Assembly: GCA_041856085.1 (NCBI GenBank)
Contig: JBHAFL010000018.1
Coordinates: 1 to 18,588 of the forward strand
Source: RUG754 sp041856085
Lineage (GTDB): Bacteria > Bacillota > Clostridia > Peptostreptococcales > Anaerovoracaceae
Direction: 5' to 3'
DNA: 18,588 nucleotides
Shown here: positions 13,719 to 18,588 of the stretch, in pieces
Position numbering within the stretch: the stretch's first letter is position 1
How the letters are laid out: each line of letters opens with the position of its first letter
Translations under genes and position numbers: made by a program
The notes under the pieces: model-generated
Told to the model about the DNA's origin: nothing
Seen by the model: the letters and a program-made list of their open reading frames with translations, nothing else
Databases searched by the model: none

Positions 13719-16567
13719 AGTCTGCCCTCTTTTTCGAGTATTTTTTTTAGGAAACGACCGGTATATGATTTTTCATATACCGCCACCTCTTCCGGTGTTC
13801 CTGTCGTAACTATGGTCCCGCCTCTGTATCCGCCGTCAGGTCCGAGGTCGATTATGTGGTCGGCGCATTTAATAACGTCGAGGTTATGCTCGATTACCGC
13901 CACGGTGTTTCCCTGGTCGACAAGCTCCTGAAGCACGCTGACAAGCTTGTTCACATCGTCAAAATGAAGACCTGTCGTCGGTTCGTCGAGAATATACAGA
14001 GTCTTGCCTGTAGAGCGCTTCACAAGCTCCGTAGAGAGCTTGACCCTCTGCGCTTCGCCGCCCGAAAGCTCCGTGGACGGCTGACCGAGCTTGATATATC
14101 CTAAGCCTACTCTGCTGAGCGTTTCAAGATACCTGTATACCTGAGGTACATTCCTGAAGAAGTCGAGAGCCTCATCGACGGACATATCGAGCACCTCGAA
14201 TATATTCTTGCCCTTGTATTTTACCTCGAGCGTTTCTCTGTTATACCGTTTGCCGTGGCAGACCTCGCACGGCACATATACGTCCGGCAGGAAATGCATC
14301 TCAACCTTGATTATGCCGTCACCCGAGCAGGCATCGCAGCGACCGCCCTTGACGTTAAAACTGAAGCGCCCTTTTTTGTAGCCTCTCATCTTAGCCTCAG
14401 GCAGATTGGCAAACAAGTCGCGAATAGTATCGAACATTCCCGTGTATGTAGCCGGATTCGAGCGCGGCGTCTTCCCGATAGGGCTCTGGTCGATGTCTAT
14501 CACCTTATCGATGAACTCAAGTCCCTCTATACTGTCGTGCGCTCCGACCTCGGCTTGAAGCCTGTTCGTAACTTTAGCTGCTCCCTTATGCAATATCTCG
14601 TTTACGAGAGAGGACTTGCCCGAGCCGGAAACGCCGGTTACGCATATGAACCGACCGAGCGGAAACTCTACGTCTATATTTTTCAGATTGTTCTGACGAG
14701 CTCCCCTGATGACTATGGATTTGCCGTTTCCCTCTCTCCGAATCTCGGGTATCGGAATTTTCTTCGCACCGGAAAGGTACTGTCCCGTTATGGATTCGGG
14801 GCAGGCCATTATCTCTTCGACAGTACCCCGACAGACCAGCTTGCCGCCGTTTATGCCCGCTCCCGGTCCGATATCGACTATGTGGTCGGCGGCAAACATC
14901 GTATCCTCGTCGTGCTCTACGACAACTAAGGTGTTTCCTATATCGGTAAGCTCTCTAAGCGTTTTAAGGAGCATTTCGTTATCTTTCTGGTGAAGCCCGA
15001 TGGACGGCTCGTCGAGGATATATAACACTCCGACGAGGCTTGAGCCTATCTGCGTGGCAAGCCTTATGCGCTGTGACTCTCCCCCCGAAAGTGTGCCCGC
15101 CGAGCGGCTCAGGTTGAGGTAATCGAGTCCTACATTCTTAAGGAATGTCAGACGAGATTTAATTTCTTTTATTATCTGCTCGCCTATCTTGGCGTCCTTT
15201 TCGGACAGTTCAAGGCTGTTAAAGAACAGCAGACAATCCGAGATTGACAGCTCCGACAAATCCGCGATGTTCATAGCGCCGACCGTTACTGCAAGAATCT
15301 CAGGCTTGAAACGCTTGCCGTGACAGTCGGGACAGCTACGCGTAACCATATAGTCTTCCATCTTGTTTCTGAAATAATCGGAGGTTGTCTCTCTGACTCT
15401 TCTCTCTATGTTATTAAGAGCTCCCTCGAAAGGGCGGTTCTGCTCGGATTTAGTTCCGGTATTCTTAGACACATAGTACCATTTAATATTCCTGTCTCCC
15501 GTACCCCAATAGAGTTCCCTGATAAAGCTCTCAGGCATATCCTTCAGCGGCACGCTCGGGTCTACGCCGTGGTCTTTTATCAGCCCGTCCACATTCTGTC
15601 TGTACCAGCCCGAAAACTCCATAGAGCCGAATATCGGCTGGAGCGCGCCGTCATCTATGGAGAGTTCCTCGTTTATCAGCCTCGAGGGGTCAAGGGTCTG
15701 TGTGAAGCCTATACCCGAGCAGGTCGGGCAAGCTCCGAACGGAGCATTAAATGAGAACATTCTCGGTTCAAGCTCCTCGAGCGACGCACCGTGCTCGGGG
15801 CAAGCCAGCTTCGTGGAGAATGTTTTTTGAATGTGGCGATCGTAGAAATCGCCCTCTACCTCGACAAGTCCGCCGTCAGACTGAGATATCGCGAGCTCGC
15901 ACGCTTCCGCGATGCGGCTCTCCTGTCCCGGTTTAACGACAACTCTATCCACGACTATCTCTATACTGTGCTTACAGGTTTTTTCTAATTTTATCTCGTC
16001 TTCGCCGAGGATTTTAATTTCGCCGTCGATTCTGAGTCGCGTGAAGCCCTCTTTCTGAATTCTCTCTATTATCTTTTCGTGAGTTCCTTTTTTTGCTCGG
16101 ACGACCGGAGACAGTATCAGAAGCTTCGTTCCCTCTTCCATAGACATAATGCTGTCAACCATCTGGTCGATGGACTGCGAGGAGATGGCTCTGCCGCATA
16201 TCGGGCAGTGCGGCTTGCCTATTCTCGCGTAGAGGAGCCTGAAATAGTCGTGTATCTCCGTCACCGTGCCGACTGTCGAGCGGGGGTTCCTGTTAGTGGT
16301 TTTCTGGTCAATGGAAATGGCAGGTGAAAGCCCCTCGATGTACTCCACATCGGGTTTTTCCATCTGCCCTAAAAACTGGCGCGCATAGGAGCTCAGAGAC
16401 TCCATATATCTCCGCTGCCCCTCCGCGTAGATTGTATCAAATGCAAGAGAGCTCTTGCCGGAGCCGGAGAGTCCGGTCAGCACTACCAGTTTGTCGCGCG
16501 GAATTCTGACATTCAGACCGCGCAGATTGTTTTCGTTTGCGCCTTTAATTATTATTTCGTTTTGCAT
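13715..16567 (-). CDS. uvrA: Excinuclease ABC subunit A
   Basis: The DNA-damage-recognition ATPase of nucleotide excision repair: a UvrA dimer scans DNA and loads UvrB. At 950 residues it is full length. It has two ABC modules. The first has Walker A GLSGSGKSS (32-40), signature LSGGESQRIRLA (near 490) and ILDEPSIGLH. The second has GVSGSGKSS (near 645), LSGGEAQRVKLS (near 835) and ILDEPTTGLH. Zinc-binding cysteines appear as CPICG, CPTCSGIG, CPDCHGKRF and the C-terminal CDACSGDG/CEVCHGKRY (near 740-770). The N-terminus MQNEIIIKGANENNL matches family starts, but no ribosome site precedes it and a TATAAT lies 7 nt away. uvrB is divergent, not adjacent in one operon as in many Firmicutes. Confidence 0.97.
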   Translation of the reverse strand: MQNEIIIKGANENNLRGLNVRIPRDKLVVLTGLSGSGKSSLAFDTIYAEGQRRYMESLSSYARQFLGQMEKPDVEYIEGLSPAISIDQKTTNRNPRSTVGTVTEIHDYFRLLYARIGKPHCPICGRAISSQSIDQMVDSIMSMEEGTKLLILSPVVRAKKGTHEKIIERIQKEGFTRLRIDGEIKILGEDEIKLEKTCKHSIEIVVDRVVVKPGQESRIAEACELAISQSDGGLVEVEGDFYDRHIQKTFSTKLACPEHGASLEELEPRMFSFNAPFGACPTCSGIGFTQTLDPSRLINEELSIDDGALQPIFGSMEFSGWYRQNVDGLIKDHGVDPSVPLKDMPESFIRELYWGTGDRNIKWYYVSKNTGTKSEQNRPFEGALNNIERRVRETTSDYFRNKMEDYMVTRSCPDCHGKRFKPEILAVTVGAMNIADLSELSISDCLLFFNSLELSEKDAKIGEQIIKEIKSRLTFLKNVGLDYLNLSRSAGTLSGGESQRIRLATQIGSSLVGVLYILDEPSIGLHQKDNEMLLKTLRELTDIGNTLVVVEHDEDTMFAADHIVDIGPGAGINGGKLVCRGTVEEIMACPESITGQYLSGAKKIPIPEIRREGNGKSIVIRGARQNNLKNIDVEFPLGRFICVTGVSGSGKSSLVNEILHKGAAKVTNRLQAEVGAHDSIEGLEFIDKVIDIDQSPIGKTPRSNPATYTGMFDTIRDLFANLPEAKMRGYKKGRFSFNVKGGRCDACSGDGIIKVEMHFLPDVYVPCEVCHGKRYNRETLEVKYKGKNIFEVLDMSVDEALDFFRNVPQVYRYLETLSRVGLGYIKLGQPSTELSGGEAQRVKLSTELVKRSTGKTLYILDEPTTGLHFDDVNKLVSVLQELVDQGNTVAVIEHNLDVIKCADHIIDLGPDGGYRGGTIVTTGTPEEVAVYEKSYTGRFLKKILEKEGRL

Positions 16568-16574
16568 ATGTTAT

Positions 16575-16580
16575 ATTATA
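16575..16580 (-). promoter_or_regulatory. -10 box of uvrA, implying a leaderless mRNA
   Basis: A perfect TATAAT on the minus strand (16580-16575) is separated from the uvrA ATG (16567) by 7 nt. Normal spacing puts the transcription start at 16568 or 16567, so the mRNA would begin at or one base before the start codon. The -35 position (16603-16598, TAATAA) is poor and touches the edge of the 194-bp repeat. Confidence 0.5.
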
Positions 16581-16600
16581 CCGTAATTCGTACTTTATTA

Positions 16601-16794
16601 TTAGCGATAAGCTGCTGCCGCGCTTTTTAGTCCTCGCTTCGGATAACTCTTCGTGCTTGCTCGCCGGCAAAATGGTTCTCGTCAAAACTCGCTGCGCTCA
16701 GACAGTTTCCGAGAACCGAATTTTCCCGTTGCTCGCTTCGCCGAGAGTTATAGCCTCGCTGCGAAAGCAAAGCGCGGCAGCAGCTTATCGCTAA
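16601..16794. repeat. 194-bp palindromic element with 26-bp perfect terminal inverted repeats
   Basis: The first 26 bp (16601-16626, beginning TTAGCGATAAGCTGCTG) are repeated exactly in reverse complement at 16769-16794. Further paired segments lie inside: ATAACTCT/AGAGTTAT (16643-16650, 16744-16751), AAAAT/ATTTT (16669-16673, 16720-16724), GGTTCTCG/CGAGAACC (16674-16681, 16710-16717) and AAACT/AGTTT near the tip (16685-16689, 16704-16708). The whole could fold as one rod. CTCGCT(T/G)CG recurs four times. No coding frame or clear target-site duplication was found. It looks like a MITE or a large REP-like element, non-autonomous and stuck between uvrA and its upstream region. Confidence 0.75.
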
Positions 16795-16886
16795 GATATG
16801 TTACAAGGTTATTATACCACATCGAGCAAAAAATATTCTGAATTTAGTGTGATATTTTTGTTGTTCTTTTCGCATAGATTATATTT

Positions 16887-16909
16887 GCAAAGTTGCTTTG
16901 CGGTTTTTA
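16887..16909 (+). terminator. Small terminator-like hairpin
   Basis: GCAAAG/CTTTGC (16887-16892, 16896-16901) with a 3-nt loop, followed by GGTTTTTA. No gene precedes it on the plus strand, so it could end stray transcripts from the palindromic element or be chance. The rest of 16795-17068 is AT-rich spacer with no other feature I can support. Confidence 0.3.
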
Positions 16910-17068
16910 TCAAATCATGTGCCTATAATGTTCATAAGTTCAGATATAAGATATAGTCACAATAATGTTTTCTGCTTGAAGTTATCCTCAGCTCATGTTT
17001 CAATTTTATCTTTCCTGCCTGTCAACTAATGTTACCTTAACCTCACGGTTTATTTTTTTTGTATATTG

Positions 17069-17077
17069 TGGTAGAAT
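17069..17077 (+). promoter_or_regulatory. Extended -10 promoter for the small ORFs and probably uvrB
   Basis: TGGTAGAAT fits an extended -10 (TGn plus a near-consensus hexamer TAGAAT). The -35 region (TTTATT at 17049-17054) is weak, as is common with extended -10 sites. The predicted start near 17084 is 23 nt before the ATG at 17107. Confidence 0.5.
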
Positions 17078-17106
17078 AAACCATATTGATATTTCAGGAT
17101 GTCAAA

Positions 17107-17292
17107 ATGAAAACTAATTGCATTATGGCAGAACCGATCAGTCTAAATAAAATACAACTCGCCGAGCCCATATACTTTGATGATATGGTAAAGGGTGTTG
17201 TTGATATTAAAGCGGGAAGACTCGTTATTGAACCAAACACAGTGGCAAAAATAGAATCTATAGTTTTTAGGATGGTATTAAAGGATGAGTAG
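17107..17292 (+). CDS. Small DUF5674-like ORF, probably a truncated copy
   Basis: A 61-codon frame with AGGA 7 nt before its ATG. The stretch AEPISLNKIQLAEPIYF then DDMVKGVVDIKAGRLVIE resembles the first half of the uncharacterised DUF5674 family (EPI...F-DMVK-VVDI). Family members are about 100 residues or more and continue with an ELH-D---LLLEDGSKQ--LWG block. Here that block is missing. In another frame of the same DNA a short stretch (17235-17275) gives HSGKNRIYSF, a stop, then DGIKG, which hints at a frameshifted remnant. No function is known. The ORF could be a decayed gene or a leader ORF for uvrB. The base composition is more AT-rich than its neighbours. Confidence 0.45.
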   Translation: MKTNCIMAEPISLNKIQLAEPIYFDDMVKGVVDIKAGRLVIEPNTVAKIESIVFRMVLKDE

Positions 17293-17371
17293 TATTATAA
17301 ATATGGACGGCTGTAAGCTCTATGATATGACAGCCGAATCAATAAACAAAGAATACAACCACTATATTTAA
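17285..17371 (+). CDS. 28-codon ORF overlapping the previous stop
   Basis: ATG 17285 overlaps the end of the preceding frame, with its stop TAG at 17290-17292; AAAGG lies immediately upstream, too close to be ideal. The product starts MSSIINMDGCKLYDM and ends EYNHYI before TAA 17369-17371. I do not recognise it. Its stop codon overlaps the first bases of the following terminator. It may be the out-of-frame tail of a decayed gene. Confidence 0.25.
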   Translation: MSSIINMDGCKLYDMTAESINKEYNHYI

Positions 17372-17388
17372 CCGCATTTGCGGTTTTT
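17370..17388 (+). terminator. Terminator or attenuator 19 nt before uvrB
   Basis: AACCGC/GCGGTT (17370-17375, 17380-17385) with loop ATTT followed by TTT. It has the form of a short rho-independent terminator for the small-ORF transcript. Only 19 nt remain before the uvrB ATG, leaving no room for a uvrB promoter, so uvrB expression would require readthrough. Confidence 0.6.
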
Positions 17389-17407
17389 GATTTCGCAGGA
17401 CGCATGC

Positions 17408-18588
17408 ATGGAAAATTTCAAACTGGTATCACAATTCAATATGACGGGCGACCAGCCCGAAGCGGTTGATAAGCTCTATCAGGGTCTCGTCTCGGGCAAA
17501 AAATTTCAAACCCTTATGGGCGTAACCGGCTCAGGCAAGACTTTCACTATGGCTAACCTCATCGCCCGCGCCAATCGCCCTACGCTCGTAATCTCGCATA
17601 ATAAGACTCTTGCGGCGCAGCTCTACGGCGAATTTAAGGAGTTTTTTCCTGAAAATGCGGTGGAATACTTCGTCTCGTACTATGACTATTATCAGCCGGA
17701 GGCCTATGTGCCGTCCACCGATACCTACATCGAAAAGGATTCCGACATAAACGCCGAAATTGAAAAGCTGCGCCACTCCGCGACGGCTGCCCTTGCCGAA
17801 AGGCGCGACGTAATCATAGTAGCCTCGGTTTCCTGTATCTACGGACTCGGTTCGCCGTTCGACTATAAGAATCAGATGCTTTCGCTTCGCCCGGGAATGG
17901 AGAAATCCCGTAAGTCCATACTTCGCAAGCTCGTTGACCTGCAATACGAGAGAAACGACACTGAGTTCGAGAGGGGTACGTTCAGGGTCAGGGGCGATAT
18001 GCTCGACATCTATCCCGCAGGCGGCGACTCCGCCGTTCGTGTGGAGCTCTTCGGCGATGAAATAGACGTCATAAAAGAAATCAACCCTGTCACGGGAGAA
18101 ATATTAGGTTTAAGAAACCATATATCCATATATCCCGCCTCTCACTATGTGACCTCTCCGGAAAATATGGAAAGGGCAATACGCGAAATAGATGAAGAAT
18201 TGGAAGAAAGAGTGCAGTGGTTCAAGGATCGCGGCAAGCTCCTCGAGGCACAGCGGGTCGAGCAAAGAACGCGCTATGACCTCGAAATGCTTAGAGAAAT
18301 AGGTACATGCAAGGGTATCGAAAACTACACTCGTCCGCTCGCCGGCTTCAAAGCAGGCGAGAAGCCCTATACCCTCATCGACTACTTTCCGGAGGATTTT
18401 TTGATTTTCGTGGACGAGTCGCACGCTATGGTTCCGCAGCTGCACGCTATGTACGCAGGCAACCTGTCGCGTAAGACCTCTCTCGTCGATTACGGTTTCA
18501 GACTCCCGTCGGCGCTCGACAACCGCCCTCTGAAATTCGACGAATGGGAGCGAATGGTTAATCAGGCCGTATTCTTCTCAGCCACACC
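17408..18588 (+). CDS. uvrB: Excinuclease ABC subunit B (3' end beyond window)
   Basis: The damage-verification helicase of nucleotide excision repair, loaded by UvrA and then recruiting UvrC for incision. 393 of roughly 660 expected residues are present. Visible are FNMTGDQPEAV (10-20), Walker A GVTGSGKT (38-45), ISHNKTLAAQL, the Tyr-rich beta-hairpin SYYDYYQPEAYVPSTDTYIE (90-109) that clamps one DNA strand, FRVRGDMLDIYPA, DESH Walker B (336-339), and SAT of motif III just at the edge. Helicase motifs IV-VI and the UVR domain lie beyond. ATG 17408 has AGGA 8 nt upstream and gives the family N-terminus; the nearby ATG 17404 is out of frame. It is divergent from uvrA. Confidence 0.97.
   Translation, partial: MENFKLVSQFNMTGDQPEAVDKLYQGLVSGKKFQTLMGVTGSGKTFTMANLIARANRPTLVISHNKTLAAQLYGEFKEFFPENAVEYFVSYYDYYQPEAYVPSTDTYIEKDSDINAEIEKLRHSATAALAERRDVIIVASVSCIYGLGSPFDYKNQMLSLRPGMEKSRKSILRKLVDLQYERNDTEFERGTFRVRGDMLDIYPAGGDSAVRVELFGDEIDVIKEINPVTGEILGLRNHISIYPASHYVTSPENMERAIREIDEELEERVQWFKDRGKLLEAQRVEQRTRYDLEMLREIGTCKGIENYTRPLAGFKAGEKPYTLIDYFPEDFLIFVDESHAMVPQLHAMYAGNLSRKTSLVDYGFRLPSALDNRPLKFDEWERMVNQAVFFSAT

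Noticed and set aside
14255..14929. Long plus-strand open frame of 224 codons opposite uvrA
   Set aside because: It lies wholly antisense to a well-conserved gene, has no recognisable domain and no ribosome site; it is a codon-bias shadow.
16601..16794. Retron or CRISPR-like RNA for the palindromic element
   Set aside because: There is no reverse transcriptase or cas gene nearby and no spaced direct repeats; a MITE or REP-like element fits better.
16795..17407. LexA/SOS box GAAC-N4-GTTC
   Set aside because: Only isolated GTTC half-sites occur (for example near 16930); no proper inverted pair was found.

Overview
The window reads like a chromosomal piece of a low-to-mid GC Gram-positive bacterium, most likely an uncultured gut-type Clostridia member. 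The evidence is strong AGGAGG-type ribosome sites, sigma-A-like promoters, a tmRNA tag ending ALAA, a class II FbaA and a single-TM signal peptidase I with a Clostridia-like neighbourhood. It is mostly core and envelope genes, with small decayed pieces and structured repeats between them. I see no CRISPR array, tRNA, rRNA, phage block or intact transposon.

Region 1 (1-4414, minus strand). A consensus promoter (TTGACA, 17 bp, TATATT) drives a MacA/MacB-like efflux operon: a long-coiled-coil adaptor, an ATPase and an FtsX-type permease. The permease is followed by the decayed C-terminus of a sensor histidine kinase and a strong terminator (318-388). Left of that lies an AT-rich stretch with nested inverted repeats, a 15-codon ORF with a good ribosome site, and the start of a gene that runs off the left edge.

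Region 2 (4418-5349). tmRNA (ssrA, minus strand, tag AKNNNTFALAA) is followed by GC-rich hairpins that look like an inserted repeat, then a terminator.

Region 3 (5350-9642, plus strand). A two-gene cyclic-di-GMP cassette: a tandem HD / HD-GYP phosphodiesterase, then a 992-residue membrane diguanylate cyclase with two different solute-binding-protein-like sensor domains outside the cell. The pair could form a small circuit that reads an external solute and sets c-di-GMP.

Region 4 (9656-13461, minus strand). A membrane-anchored MltG-like LysM protein with its own promoter, then fba, rluA-family, lepB (TTG start, overlapping rluA) and smpB. smpB makes the protein partner of the tmRNA; the two lie 4.6 kb apart with the c-di-GMP cassette between them.

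Region 5 (13608-18588). uvrA (minus) and uvrB (plus, cut by the right edge) are divergent, about 840 bp apart. The uvrA start codon lies 7 nt from a perfect TATAAT with no ribosome site, so its mRNA may be leaderless. The intergenic region holds a 194-bp element bounded by perfect 26-bp inverted repeats. It also holds a small transcription unit (promoter, a DUF5674-like fragment, an overlapping 28-codon ORF, a terminator) that ends only 19 nt before uvrB and may act as its leader. An IS30-type transposase N-terminal remnant lies at the 3' end of uvrA.
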